A stretch of DNA of 44,386 nucleotides from Deltaproteobacteria bacterium (GTDB lineage: Bacteria; Desulfobacterota; Syntrophia; Syntrophales; JAFGHS01), in the NCBI GenBank assembly GCA_016928025.1, contig JAFGLN010000118.1, forward strand, positions 1-44,386. The letters are read 5' to 3'. The notes beneath the pieces are model-generated. The model worked only from the letters and a program-made list of their open reading frames with translations. It searched no databases and was not told where the DNA came from. This document shows, piece by piece, positions 9,203-17,886 of the stretch. Within the stretch, counting starts at the first letter, position 1. Each line of letters opens with the position of its first letter. The translations under genes were made by a program, and so were the position numbers.

Positions 9203-9541
9203 CCGCATCCGGATTACAGACTTTTCGACAGGAATTCACTTGACGGTCTTCCGCCATCTTAAGATATTTCTGTCGTTAGAATAACAGTCATAAAACTCAT
9301 CAAGGGAATAACGCATATCCCCCACCTTCATTGACGAACTTGATTCAATTTGATTCTTGTTTGCCATAAATACCGGATTTTATGCATTTTCATCTTTTAT
9401 GACAATAAAGACATATTATGCATACCTTCCATAATAATTATTTGATTTTTTAAAAAATTTTATCTTGATGAAAATATCAGACAAAACTTATTGAATTCCA
9501 AAAAGTCGGATTTTATGACAAGTCGTATATCTGACAGAAAG
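9203..9541. other. AT-rich intergenic region
   Basis: No gene is supported. From about 9340 the sequence becomes clearly AT-rich compared with the flanking genes. Two copies of the 11-mer CGGATTTTATG occur at about 9370 and 9508. A CGACAG/CTGTCG inverted repeat lies near 9227-9275. The composition change marks the left edge of what looks like inserted or decaying accessory DNA that continues to about 9975. Confidence 0.45.
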
Positions 9542-9791
9542 ATGAATATAAAAGATCAATTATCTAAAATCGATTATTGGTGAAAAAAATAACCAAAACA
9601 TCAATGCTTTTGAGAAACTTGAAAATGTGGTAAATACATACCTGTATGAAGGTTGGAAGCCCGTTGGAGGAGTTTCAGTATCATCAGTAGAAGGACCTAA
9701 AACTGCTGGTTCAACAAAAGACACATGGTTTACGCGTGCAACGCAGGCCGTTATCCGTGACAACAAATTAATTAAATTTTGGAGAAATGTT
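9542..9791 (+). pseudogene. Frameshifted remnant of a DUF1737-like small protein
   Basis: The frame translated from about 9552 reads through FEKLENVVNTYLYEGWKPVG, GVSVSSVEG and a C-terminal TRATQAVIRDN. This resembles short DUF1737-type proteins (EGW-x-PVGG followed by a closing QAxxR). It has no good start in its own frame. An ATG at 9542 would join it if one A were removed from the run at 9550-9553, giving MNIKINYLKSIIGEK. At its end the frame runs without a stop into the hicB fragment, so the 3' end is also damaged. A GTG at 9627 is a less likely start for an intact gene. Confidence 0.45.
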
Positions 9792-9932
9792 ATGCAAAAA
9801 CAACTAACAGCAATTATTGAGCGCGAGGGTAACGGTTATGTTTCGCTTTGTCCGGAACTCGATATTGCCAGTCAAGGTGACACTATCGAGGAAGCCCGTA
9901 TGAATCTTCGAGAAGCTTTCGTTATAAAATGA
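9792..9932 (+). pseudogene. Truncated HicB-family antitoxin fragment
   Basis: The 46-codon frame encodes MQKQLTAIIEREGNGYVS, LCPELDIASQGDTIEEA and NLREAF, which is the N-terminal domain of short HicB antitoxins. It stops where the family would continue with a further 20-25 residues. GGAG at 9781-9784 gives a good ribosome binding site, so it may still be translated. No hicA partner is adjacent. The stop overlaps the ATG of the next gene by ATGA. Confidence 0.7.
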
Positions 9933-10864
9933 AAAAACGATTCGGAATATTTTTTGATTTAGATGGTACCCTTGTCGAAAATGTGCAGCCGACTCTTGCG
10001 GAGCGCATACAAATCATGCGTCCCCAGTTTGAGCGGGTTGCGGCAGGGGCCAGGACACTCGCCGCCCTGGATCAACTGCTGAACACGACGCCTTACGCCG
10101 GATACCACCGGCAAACAACGCTCACGACAGCGGGACAGCTCTACGACAAGCGCAACCTGGTGACGCTTTCACGATTTCCCTTCGTGGAGACACAAATTAT
10201 CCGCGACAGCGACGGACCGAGGCCGAGCTATCAGATGGCCACAGCTCATCCGCCTGATGCTGTGGCGAACTTCCTGGAGTGGGAGCGACCCATACTGTAT
10301 ACCCAGATAGATATCGGCGCGGGCCGAACACTACATTTGATCAATGTGCATTTGAAGTCAAAGCTCGCTTCAAGTATTCCGGGCCGGAAGATCGATAGTT
10401 ACACGTGGCGAAGCGTGTCGGCCTGGGCCGAGGGAAGCTTTATCTCATCGATGAAACGCATGGGGCAGGCGCTTCAGGCAAGACAATTGATTGACGGCAT
10501 CTTCGACGCGCACGGAACGGACTCGCTGATTATCATCGCCGGGGATTTCAATGCCGACGCCGAGGAGGTTTGTTTTAAAGCCATTTGCGGCCCCGTCGAA
10601 GAAACCGGCAATCCGGCCCATGCGGCCCGCGTGATGGTTCCCTGCGAAAACAACATTCCCGATTCCGCCCGATATTCCCTCTTCCACCTGGGGAAAGGCC
10701 AGATGCTGGATCACATCATCGCGTCCCGGCCGCTCCTCAGATATTTTCGAGGGGCGGAAATTCACAACGAGGCTTTGCCGGATGAATCCGGCGCCTTCAG
10801 GCAGGACACCAAATTTCCGGAGTCGGATCACGCCCCGGTTATAGCCGAATTTGATATCAGGTAA
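9929..10864 (+). CDS. Endonuclease/exonuclease/phosphatase family protein with abnormal N-terminus
   Basis: The body (residues about 22-311) belongs to the metal-dependent EEP phosphodiesterase superfamily. It shows LAERIQIMRPQFERVAA, NLVTLSRFPFVE, LHLINVHLKSKL, the GDFN motif in IIIAGDFNAD, MLDHIIASR and the C-terminal catalytic SDHAPVIAEF. Two things are wrong. The conserved LQE block, whose Glu binds the metal, is missing: sequence jumps from ERVAA to GARTLAALDQLL near residue 40, an apparent deletion of about 15 residues. The first 16 residues (MKKRFGIFFDLDGTLV) read like the start of a HAD phosphatase and use AT-rich codons unlike the rest. It is probably chimeric and inactive. The ATG overlaps the preceding stop. 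Confidence 0.7.
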   Translation: MKKRFGIFFDLDGTLVENVQPTLAERIQIMRPQFERVAAGARTLAALDQLLNTTPYAGYHRQTTLTTAGQLYDKRNLVTLSRFPFVETQIIRDSDGPRPSYQMATAHPPDAVANFLEWERPILYTQIDIGAGRTLHLINVHLKSKLASSIPGRKIDSYTWRSVSAWAEGSFISSMKRMGQALQARQLIDGIFDAHGTDSLIIIAGDFNADAEEVCFKAICGPVEETGNPAHAARVMVPCENNIPDSARYSLFHLGKGQMLDHIIASRPLLRYFRGAEIHNEALPDESGAFRQDTKFPESDHAPVIAEFDIR

Positions 10865-10925
10865 TCCGTACGTCTCCTGCTGCACATTGAGCGCTTTTGA
10901 TTATTGCGGAAGGATCTCCTCGGAA

Positions 10926-11300
10926 ATGGAAAAACTCACTAAAGTATCGGGCATCTACGCATTGATCAGCGCTGTTTCCATGGTCATGGTCTGGTCGCTG
11001 CTGATCGGGTTTGATTTTCTCCAGGATGAAATGCGGGCGCATCCCCTCCGATATTATTTTCTGGCAGCGGCAGAATTGATAACCGCCTGTATGCTGTTTA
11101 TCAGCGGCGTCGGCCTCCTGAAAAAATCCGAGCGCATTCTCAAATTATTCTACATCTCCATGGGCATGATGCTGTATGCGGTTATATTGGCGACAGGGGA
11201 ATTTCTCAGCATCGGCCTCCCCTGGTTTGCCGCATTGTTTGCGGTTGTGGCCATCGCCACGGCGGCTATTCTGGGTATTCATTTGATGAAGAATCAGTGA
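10926..11300 (+). CDS. Small four-helix membrane protein, function unknown
   Basis: The 124-residue protein has four hydrophobic stretches (roughly residues 7-27, 42-65, 72-92 and 98-118), short loops and charged ends, so it should be an integral inner-membrane protein. I do not recognise a family. The ATG at 10926 has GGAAGGAT about ten bases upstream; codons further upstream in the same frame overlap the previous gene and do not encode membrane-type sequence. It may be cotranscribed with the EEP-family gene 60 bases before it. Confidence 0.7.
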   Translation: MEKLTKVSGIYALISAVSMVMVWSLLIGFDFLQDEMRAHPLRYYFLAAAELITACMLFISGVGLLKKSERILKLFYISMGMMLYAVILATGEFLSIGLPWFAALFAVVAIATAAILGIHLMKNQ

Positions 11301-11379
11301 CAGGTGACAAGCAACGAATGACAAGTCATCAGTTGATAACATAGAATCATTTCACCCCTTGTCTGTTACCTGTTAACCG
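11297..11379. repeat. Degenerate heptad repeat blocks
   Basis: Starting at the stop codon of the membrane protein gene, 7-base units read GTGACAG, GTGACAA, GCAACGA, ATGACAA, GTCATCA, GTTGATA. A second block at 11359-11379 reads TTGTCTG, TTACCTG, TTAACCG, roughly complementary to the first. The arrangement matches the block pair at 7155-7235. Confidence 0.55.
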
Positions 11380-11442
11380 TCAAACAATTTTCATGCCTCG
11401 GTTCACCCTACAGGGGGATCGGGATAATTAAAACAAAAAAAT

Positions 11443-11489
11443 GGGGCCGTGTCCTTTTATGCTTTCGGCAATCAAAAAGACCCGGCCCC
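11443..11489 (-). terminator. Rho-independent terminator of the 3-hydroxyacyl-CoA dehydrogenase gene
   Basis: Arms GGGGCCGTGTC and GACCCGGCCCC pair over 11 bases with one mismatch, around a loop that itself can form a small TGC/GCA hairpin. In the minus-strand direction the stem is followed by A and then seven T, the expected U-tract. Confidence 0.8.
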
Positions 11490-11528
11490 GATTGATGCGT
11501 ACTTCTCAAATTAATTTAAACCGTTACG

Positions 11529-12701
11529 TTACAACTGAATATCCCCTTTTTTCAGCATTTCCGTCGGCATGAACCATTTGATGCCCAGTTTCTGGGAAAT
11601 CGCTTCACAGCGCTCCGCCACCTTCGCCCAGCCCATGCCCTGAGCCAGCGCAAAGGGCCCGAAAGGTGAGCCGCCGCCGTTGACCATGGCCTTATCGATT
11701 TCCGCGGCGCTGCTGGCCACGCCGTCCTGGATCAGTTTGGTCCCCTCATTCACCTGGAGGCAGAAAATGTCCATGGGATCGAAGTTGGGATCGGCCTTGC
11801 CCATGTCGATGGTCGGTCTTGCGCCACCCGGCCAGGCAAAAATGCCTTTCTCGCTTTTCTTGCCCAGCGTTCCCGCTTCATTCATCTTTTTCAGCCAATT
11901 GCTGGGTTTGAATTCCGGCGATAACGTTTTTTCGAAATATTCGTTGCCGTGCAGGTAAACATCCAGTCCGGAGAAGTCCATGGTTTCATAAGGACCCATC
12001 GGCGCGCCCAGGGAACGGACTTTAGCGTCCACGGCCTCCGGTTCGACCAGACCTTTTTCATAAATTTCCGCCAGGAACAGCCCCACCGGCGCGTTGACCC
12101 GGTTGAAGATAAAGCCCGGCGTATCCTTTTCCACCCGGACCGGGACCATGGCGCCCCGGAAATTCTTCAGAGACGAAATGAAATCGTAACTGACCGTCAT
12201 GGTTTCGTCAGAAGTTTTTTGGCCCTTGATGACTTCGACCAGAGCCATCATTACCGGCGGATTGAAAAAATGAATGCCCAGCACTTTGTCCGGCCGGCCT
12301 GTTGCGGCACCCATTTCGGTGATGCTCATGTTCGAGGTATTGGAAGCAAGAATTGCATGCTTCGGGGCGGCTTCATCAATCTCTTTAAAGATCTTGATTT
12401 TAAGGTCCAAAATCTCGGGAGCCGCTTCGATCAGGAAATCGATGTTGCTGACAGCGTCCTTCAACACGGTAAACCCTTTGATATTATTCATGGCTTTATT
12501 GAAATCATCCGCAGCCATTTTTTGTTTCGAGACCTGTTTCTCAAGACTTTCTTTTATTTTGGTTTTACCTTTGTCCACAAATTCCTGTTTAATGTCATAA
12601 AGATTAACTTTTACATTCGCCATGGCGCAGAGTTCGGCAATACCATGACCCATATCGCCCGCACCCACTATTGCGATGGTTTTGATTTCTGCCGCTTCCA
12701 T
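11529..12701 (-). CDS. 3-hydroxyacyl-CoA dehydrogenase, NAD-binding
   Basis: Oxidises 3-hydroxyacyl-CoA to 3-oxoacyl-CoA with NAD in beta-oxidation, or runs in reverse. The 390-residue protein has the Rossmann motif IVGAGDMGHGIA (GxGxxG at residues 13-18), LIEAAPE, SNTSNMSITEM and the catalytic His144 in LGIHFFNPP, with Glu156 twelve residues later as in known enzymes. Two C-terminal helical 3HCDH domains follow (about 185-285 and 305-390), giving a longer form than the 280-residue single-domain enzyme. A Lys usually found in the FFNPxPxMKLVE loop is Ala here. AAGGAG precedes the ATG, a near-consensus promoter lies upstream and a terminator follows, so it is a single-gene unit. Confidence 0.95.
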   Translation of the reverse strand: MEAAEIKTIAIVGAGDMGHGIAELCAMANVKVNLYDIKQEFVDKGKTKIKESLEKQVSKQKMAADDFNKAMNNIKGFTVLKDAVSNIDFLIEAAPEILDLKIKIFKEIDEAAPKHAILASNTSNMSITEMGAATGRPDKVLGIHFFNPPVMMALVEVIKGQKTSDETMTVSYDFISSLKNFRGAMVPVRVEKDTPGFIFNRVNAPVGLFLAEIYEKGLVEPEAVDAKVRSLGAPMGPYETMDFSGLDVYLHGNEYFEKTLSPEFKPSNWLKKMNEAGTLGKKSEKGIFAWPGGARPTIDMGKADPNFDPMDIFCLQVNEGTKLIQDGVASSAAEIDKAMVNGGGSPFGPFALAQGMGWAKVAERCEAISQKLGIKWFMPTEMLKKGDIQL

Positions 12702-12772
12702 AAATTTTTTCTCCTTTCTCTTATTTATTGATCTAACGATACGCTATAGGATCCACCGCTTTTATTGAATCG

Positions 12773-12801
12773 AGTATAGGGAGAAGCGTCTATCATGTCA
12801 A
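12773..12801 (-). promoter_or_regulatory. Sigma-70 promoter of the 3-hydroxyacyl-CoA dehydrogenase gene
   Basis: On the minus strand a perfect -35 TTGACA (12796-12801) and a -10 TATACT (12773-12778) are separated by 17 bases. The -10 is about 70 bases before the start codon. No obvious operator palindrome overlaps it. Confidence 0.8.
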
Positions 12802-12902
12802 GATAATTAAATATTTTAATATTTAAACAATCTGTGTCTCAACGTCTTTTATTTTTGCACGATCATCTATTATGCGACAATGACTTTAACAATTCCTGAT
12901 GC

Positions 12903-13682
12903 TTAAACACGATTGTACCAGGCCGTTATTTCGGCCGGTCCATATTTTTTTTCGAGTCCCCGGATAATAAAATGACCTCTTGCCATGTTCTGAAAATGAT
13001 CCATGAAGAGGGAATTGATCAACGCGCCTCCGGCGGCGCCGATTAAGGGGACTGCCGAAGCGGCAACTTTCTGAGTTACATTGACCCCAAAGCGGGATGC
13101 GACCGTCGCAATGAGCCTCACCAGAGCCGGAGCGCCCTCTTCAGCCAGCCCCCGCTCAACAATATACCGGGCCGCTTCCGAAACCTGTTGCGCCAGAACC
13201 GCCCTGATCGCGTAATAGCCACTCTCAGCGCTGTCATCTCTGTCGGAACGCCCACCCAGGGCAAAAACCTCCAGACAGGCCAGTTTAGTCTCTATCATCC
13301 GAACGTCTTCTCCTTCGCTTCTGGCAATATCCACAATGGAACGGAACATGAGAACGGTCGTGGCCGGCAATTCAACAGCCAGCGCAGGAAGACCAAAAGC
13401 GCCTCCAATGCCGCCGGATGTCGCAACCAAGATCTTATGCATCCTATCTCTTGAAGATTTTTTATCGTTACAATTGATGGTTCTTACGGCGGCATCCAGA
13501 GCCTGTTTTAGGGATTTCTGCGTGATCTCCTGAACGACATCGTTCCATTTAGCCGGCAGGCGGCTGAAGGCTTTCTCGAAAGGCATGCCGATCAGATGGG
13601 TCAGTTTGGCGGCAAGACCGGGATTTTCCAGAAGGTCTTTCGCGTACCGCAAACGATCCATATCTTCCCGTGTCATGTTCAT
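12903..13682 (-). CDS. EcsC family protein
   Basis: The 259-residue sequence matches the EcsC protein family (named after Bacillus subtilis EcsC, function unclear). It shows an N-terminal helical part (FEKAFSRLPAKWNDVVQEIT), the glycine/alanine-rich core KILVATSGGIGGAFGLPALA and a C-terminal ASAVPLIGAAGGALINSLFM followed by HFIIRGLEKKYG. Two Gly/Ala-rich stretches (about 88-110 and 208-228) could enter or sit on the membrane. It stands alone without other ecs genes. The start has only a weak ribosome binding site, and the ATG two codons later is an equal alternative. Confidence 0.8.
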   Translation of the reverse strand: MNMTREDMDRLRYAKDLLENPGLAAKLTHLIGMPFEKAFSRLPAKWNDVVQEITQKSLKQALDAAVRTINCNDKKSSRDRMHKILVATSGGIGGAFGLPALAVELPATTVLMFRSIVDIARSEGEDVRMIETKLACLEVFALGGRSDRDDSAESGYYAIRAVLAQQVSEAARYIVERGLAEEGAPALVRLIATVASRFGVNVTQKVAASAVPLIGAAGGALINSLFMDHFQNMARGHFIIRGLEKKYGPAEITAWYNRV

Positions 13683-13826
13683 TGCTGATCGACCTGATAT
13701 TAAACGCTGGTTGAAGTAAAAAACCTATTATCTGAAAAAAATTTTATCGCCCGTTTCTGTTTTGTTCAAGAATTTTTTTGATCCTATATCATGATATTCA
13801 GTTTTTTCGGGGACTTAAATCCAGAC

Positions 13827-14758
13827 TTAAAACAAATCCGGTTGCGGTTGAAAGGTCAGGACGTTTTCCATCGGCGGCGGCATCACAAGAAAATCCAAGC
13901 CGGCTTCCCGGCATTCCCTGCACACTTTACTGCTCATTCTCCAACGATTTACGTCGTCGGGCCGGACATTAAATAATTTGTCCATAGGCGTCGTATCGCC
14001 GCAACAGGTTATGATATTGCAGTGCTCGTCAATGGCCAGTTTAGAGAATTGGGGACAGACATAATTTTGGGGTCTCTGTTTTTTCCTGTCCTCCGAAAAA
14101 TAATAAAGAAACAATTTCTGCGACGCCCTTTTGAGTTCATGGTCATCCAGCTCATTTCTCATATATTTAAGCTGTCGTTGGAAATCATTGATAAAGGCAA
14201 GGAACGGGACGAACTCGAATTGATTTTGACCGGCAAACTCCGCTGCCGGCTGGATTTCATTGACATTAAACTGATAAATATGAAATGCTAGAATGAACAT
14301 ACCTATAAAGCCGGCACTCCGGAAATTTTGTTTAATTTCCAACATATTCTTGACGATCTTTTCGAATTTGAAGCCGTGTATTTTGTCGTAGGATTGTTGA
14401 CTGAAGCCGGGCATGGAGAACATGACGAAATGCAAATTTGAGAGGATGTTCCCTTCGTCAAATAAGACGACCTTGGAACAATTCGTACTCAGGATGACTT
14501 TCAGGCGTTCTCCGTTCAGGAATTTCATAATGTCCTTGAATCGGGAAGCAGGAAGGGCTCTCCCCAGTTATACAGGGCAATTTCCGAGTCCCTGCTCATA
14601 AATCCGTTTTCCCGTAGATAGTGAACAGACCTTTTAAATTCTTCAAAATCGACATATTTGCCGGATGCGGTTCGGTTAATATTTTTTATACCTGTGTGAC
14701 ACCAGAAGCATCTTCCATTGCAGATCCCCGATATCTCAAAGTAAACCCTGCCAAACAT
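13827..14758 (-). pseudogene. Radical SAM/SPASM-type protein gene broken by a single-base frameshift
   Basis: The first 78 codons from the ATG at 14758 (GAGGTG ribosome binding site) encode a radical SAM start: EISGICNGRCFWCHTG with the CX3CX2C cluster motif, ending YNWGEPFLLPD before the frame goes astray. The frame resumes one base out as FKDIMKFLNGERLKVILSTNCS and continues to 13827. The C-terminal part carries SPASM-like cysteines (NYVCPQFSKLAID, NIITCCGD, CRECREAG). One missing base near 14540 restores a continuous protein of about 310 residues, so the break is recent or a sequence error. Radical SAM/SPASM proteins often modify peptides or proteins; no obvious substrate gene is next to it. 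Confidence 0.8.
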
Positions 14759-14961
14759 CCGAACACCTCATTTCTGTCGTTTATTACCCAATCATACAAA
14801 AGTTGCGCCTGTTTCCTTTACCCTCTTCCATCATAATCACTGGATATTATCAAGCAAATATTACCCCCCGCCATAAAAATGAATTTTCGGTTCGTGATTC
14901 TTTATGCCCAAAAAGCCATATTTGTGATAACTAAACCACCGGAGAAAGGCAGATCAAATCG

Positions 14962-16047
14962 ATGACGAATAAAAAACGCATAATCGTTGCCATGAGCGGC
15001 GGCGTCGATTCTTCCGTGGCCGCTTTACTCCTTAGGGAACAGGGACATGACATAGCAGGCATGACCATGTCGCTGGGGCTTTCGAATCGTGATGAGTACA
15101 ACGGTATGAAGCGCGGCAGCGCCGAAGAGATTGAAGACGCCCGCCGGGTCTGCCGGACACTGGGCATCGATCATTATGTAATGGATTGCGCATTGGCATT
15201 GGAAGATAAAGTCATCCAGCCGTTTATCTCGGAGTATCTCCGGGGCCGGACGCCGAACCCCTGTGTGGAATGCAACCGGAGCATCAAGTTTGATCTCCTT
15301 CTCAACAAAGCGCTGTCTCTGGGTTTTGACGCCATTGCCACGGGCCACTACGCCAGGATAGCGCAGGAAAGCCCTCACTATTTCTTAAGAACGCCCAAAG
15401 ACCAAAAGAAAGATCAGACCTATTTTCTGTATGTCTTGAATCCGAGCGCCCTGCCCCGTATCGTATTTCCATTGGCGGATTATACAAAAGATGAAGTCAG
15501 ACAAAAAGCGAAAGCCGCGGGTTTGCCGGTTTCGGAAAAAACGGACAGCCAGGATGTCTGCTTCATCCCTCAAAAAAGATTGGATCTTTTTCTGGAAAAG
15601 CGGTCCATCACCGTCAAGACAGGACCGATTATTCATCGTACCGGCAGACGGCTCGGTTATCATCAGGGTATCGCCCACTACACCGTCGGACAGCGTACGG
15701 GCCTGGGTATCAGCTGGCCTGTGCCTTTGTATGTTCTTGAGATTGACGCGGAGGACAACGAACTGATCGTGGGAGAGAAGGAAGATTTGAAAGCGGAAGG
15801 GCTCAAAGCGGATTGCGTCAATTTACTTGTCGATTGCTTGCCTTCCCGAGCTGTGGTAAAAATACGCTATGCGCATCAAGGCGTTAAATCGCATGTCTCA
15901 TTGAAAGACGGCGAGCTCTGTGTGCGGTTTGACGTCCCCCAGGAAGCTGTGGCACCGGGACAATCCGCCGTTCTTTATGAAGAAAAAACCATTCTGGGCG
16001 GCGGCATCATTAAGGAGGTTTTAGTTGGATATCAAGGAAAAAATTAA
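14962..16047 (+). CDS. mnmA: tRNA-specific 2-thiouridylase MnmA
   Basis: MnmA adenylates and thiolates U34 of Lys, Glu and Gln tRNAs. The 361-residue protein has the PP-loop AMSGGVDSSV at residues 10-19, the catalytic Cys101 in TPNPCVECNRSIKF, ATGHYAR, DQTYFLY and the second catalytic Cys200 in DSQDVCFI, followed by the central and C-terminal tRNA-binding beta-barrel domains (GYHQGIAHYTVGQRTGLGI). The ATG lacks a close Shine-Dalgarno; GGAGAAAGG is about 13 bases upstream. It overlaps nadA by 23 bases, so they form an operon continuing to larE. Confidence 0.97.
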   Translation: MTNKKRIIVAMSGGVDSSVAALLLREQGHDIAGMTMSLGLSNRDEYNGMKRGSAEEIEDARRVCRTLGIDHYVMDCALALEDKVIQPFISEYLRGRTPNPCVECNRSIKFDLLLNKALSLGFDAIATGHYARIAQESPHYFLRTPKDQKKDQTYFLYVLNPSALPRIVFPLADYTKDEVRQKAKAAGLPVSEKTDSQDVCFIPQKRLDLFLEKRSITVKTGPIIHRTGRRLGYHQGIAHYTVGQRTGLGISWPVPLYVLEIDAEDNELIVGEKEDLKAEGLKADCVNLLVDCLPSRAVVKIRYAHQGVKSHVSLKDGELCVRFDVPQEAVAPGQSAVLYEEKTILGGGIIKEVLVGYQGKN

Positions 16048-16933
16048 AAAACTGAAAAAAGAGCGCCGGGCGGTGATCCTGGCCCATAACTATCAGATCC
16101 CCGAAGTTCACGATATTGCCGATTACATCGGTGATTCTTTGGGATTGAGCATCCAGGCGGCCAAAACCGACGCGGAGATGATCGTCTTTTGCGGTGTTCA
16201 TTTTATGGCGGAAACGGCGAAGATCCTCTCGCCGGACAAAAAAGTCCTGCTGCCCGACGAACGTGCGGGCTGCCCGATGGCGGATATGATCAACGCCGAC
16301 CAGTTGCGGGCGCTGAAAGCGGAGCATTCCCAGGCCAAGGTGATCTGCTACGTCAACACGACGGCCGCCGTCAAGGCGGAATGCGACCTGTGCTGCACAT
16401 CGGCCAATGCCGTCCAGATGGTTGGCGAAGCCCTGAAGGACGCCGAAGAAATTATCTTCGTTCCCGATCAATATCTTGCCGCCTACGTCACCGAGCACAC
16501 GCATCGACAGATGATTACCTGGAAGGGCTACTGCCCGACCCACGCCAACATCCGTCCGGATCATCTTTTAACGGAAAAAGCCCGGCATCCGGAAGCCGAA
16601 ATCGTTGCTCATCCGGAATGCCGACCGGACGTGACCCGGATTGCCGATAAAGTGGCTTCGACGGAGGGGATGCTGATTTACATTAAAAAAAGCAAGGCTA
16701 AAGCCTTTATCGTCGGAACGGAACAGGGCATCATCTATCGGATGCAGAAGCAAAACCCGGACAAGATCTTTTATGAGCCGTCGAAACCCGCTTTATGCCC
16801 GACGATGAAGCGCATCAATCTGGAAAAAATTCTTCGCTCGCTGGAAGAAGAAAAGCACGAAATCAACGTTCCTGAAGAAATCGCCGGCAAGGCGCGGACC
16901 GCGATCCGGAAAATGCTTGATTTCAGCGATTGA
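16025..16933 (+). CDS. nadA: Quinolinate synthase NadA
   Basis: NadA condenses iminoaspartate with dihydroxyacetone phosphate to give quinolinate in NAD synthesis, using a [4Fe-4S] cluster. The 302-residue short form has the three cluster cysteines Cys83 (RAGCPMADM), Cys170 (KGYCPTHA) and Cys258 (ALCPTMKRI), spaced like the Thermotoga enzyme, plus AHNYQIPEVHDIADYIGDS and YVNTTAAVKAECD. The start codon is TTG, fixed by AAGGAGG at 16012-16018 inside the mnmA end. Neither nadB nor nadC is adjacent; nadD lies 6 kb downstream. Confidence 0.97.
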   Translation: MDIKEKIKKLKKERRAVILAHNYQIPEVHDIADYIGDSLGLSIQAAKTDAEMIVFCGVHFMAETAKILSPDKKVLLPDERAGCPMADMINADQLRALKAEHSQAKVICYVNTTAAVKAECDLCCTSANAVQMVGEALKDAEEIIFVPDQYLAAYVTEHTHRQMITWKGYCPTHANIRPDHLLTEKARHPEAEIVAHPECRPDVTRIADKVASTEGMLIYIKKSKAKAFIVGTEQGIIYRMQKQNPDKIFYEPSKPALCPTMKRINLEKILRSLEEEKHEINVPEEIAGKARTAIRKMLDFSD

Positions 16934-16940
16934 AAAGATA

Positions 16941-16975
16941 GGTTCAAGGAACAAGGTCCAAGGCTTGATATCCAA
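16941..16975. repeat. Degenerate heptad repeat array (5 units)
   Basis: Between nadA and larE, consecutive 7-base units read GGTTCAA, GGAACAA, GGTCCAA, GGCTTGA, TATCCAA. The consensus GGNNCAA is the reverse complement (rotated) of the CCTTGNA units found near the arsenic cluster. Confidence 0.6.
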
Positions 16976-17005
16976 GGAATTTTGAAAAATCATAGGGGCA
17001 ATCCT

Positions 17006-17815
17006 GTGGACGATATTAATGAAAAGCTGGCAAATTTGAAAACCACCCTGAGAAACTATGGGAGCCTGGCTGTGGCCTTCTCCGGCGGTGTGGACAGCAC
17101 GTTTCTGCTGAAAGTCGCGCAGGACGTCCTGGACGACCAGGTCTTGGCTGTGACGATCCGCTCGCCGCTGTTTCCACACAGAGAATCTCAGGAAGCTCTG
17201 AAGTTCGTCACGGACAACCAAATTCCTCATGAAACGATCGACATGTGGGAACAGGATATGGAGGGGTTCGCTGATAATCCGCCGAACCGCTGCTATCTGT
17301 GCAAGCGCCGGCTGTTTTCTCAAGTCATCGACCTTGCCCATGAGATGAGCATTCCGCATGTGGCCGACGGATCTAATGTGGATGATCTTTCCGACTACCG
17401 GCCGGGTATACAGGCACTCCGGGAACTTGGCGTCGTCAGCCCACTGCAGGAAGCCCAGATGACAAAAAGGAACATCAGACAATTATCACGAGATATGAAT
17501 CTCCCGACCTGGAACAAACCCACCCTCGCCTGTTTGGCCTCCCGCTTCCCTTACGGCCATCGAATATCAAAAGACAAGCTTCTGGCTGTGGATCAGGCCG
17601 AACAATTCTTAAAAAGCCAGGGATTTCGTCAGGTTCGGGTGCGGCACCACGGCGATACGGCCCGGATAGAAGTCGGTCCGGAAGAGCGCACCCGCTTCTT
17701 TGATGCCGGCCTGATGGATTGTATTTATGAAGCATTTCAAAGACTGGGATTTACCTATACGGCCCTTGACCTGAAAGGCTATCGGATGGGCAGTATGAAT
17801 GAAACAATCACCTGA
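17006..17815 (+). CDS. larE: LarE-type ATP-dependent sacrificial sulfur transferase
   Basis: LarE-type enzymes adenylate a pyridinium dinucleotide and transfer sulfur to it when building the nickel-pincer cofactor of lactate racemase-like enzymes. The protein has the PP-loop VAFSGGVDSTFLLKVA, ADGSNVDDLSDYRPG, NPPNRCYLCKRRLF with a CxxC pair and CLASRFPYGHRIS, whose Cys is at the position I associate with the family's sulfur-donor cysteine. Three such cysteines would suit the cluster-bearing LarE variant, but that is inference. I chose GTG at 17006 (AGGGGC upstream, family-like N-terminus); a TTG at 16982 is the alternative. larA, larB and larC are not in the window. Confidence 0.88.
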   Translation: MDDINEKLANLKTTLRNYGSLAVAFSGGVDSTFLLKVAQDVLDDQVLAVTIRSPLFPHRESQEALKFVTDNQIPHETIDMWEQDMEGFADNPPNRCYLCKRRLFSQVIDLAHEMSIPHVADGSNVDDLSDYRPGIQALRELGVVSPLQEAQMTKRNIRQLSRDMNLPTWNKPTLACLASRFPYGHRISKDKLLAVDQAEQFLKSQGFRQVRVRHHGDTARIEVGPEERTRFFDAGLMDCIYEAFQRLGFTYTALDLKGYRMGSMNETIT

Positions 17816-17847
17816 ATTCCCGCCGATCGATTTCAACAGTCTATTTC

Positions 17848-17886
17848 ATCACTCTTCATTTTTCTTGCCGGTATATTAAGAGTGAT
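17848..17886 (+). terminator. Possible terminator after larE
   Basis: A perfect 9-base inverted repeat (ATCACTCTT and AAGAGTGAT) with a 21-base loop starts 33 bases after the larE stop and is followed by TTTTG. The stem is AT-rich and the loop large, so it is only a weak candidate. Confidence 0.35.

Noticed and set aside
9627..9932. Single 101-residue protein joining the DUF1737-like and HicB-like parts
   Set aside because: The HicB part has its own ribosome binding site and ATG, and the two parts match separate families, so the continuous frame is more likely due to a lost stop than to a designed fusion.
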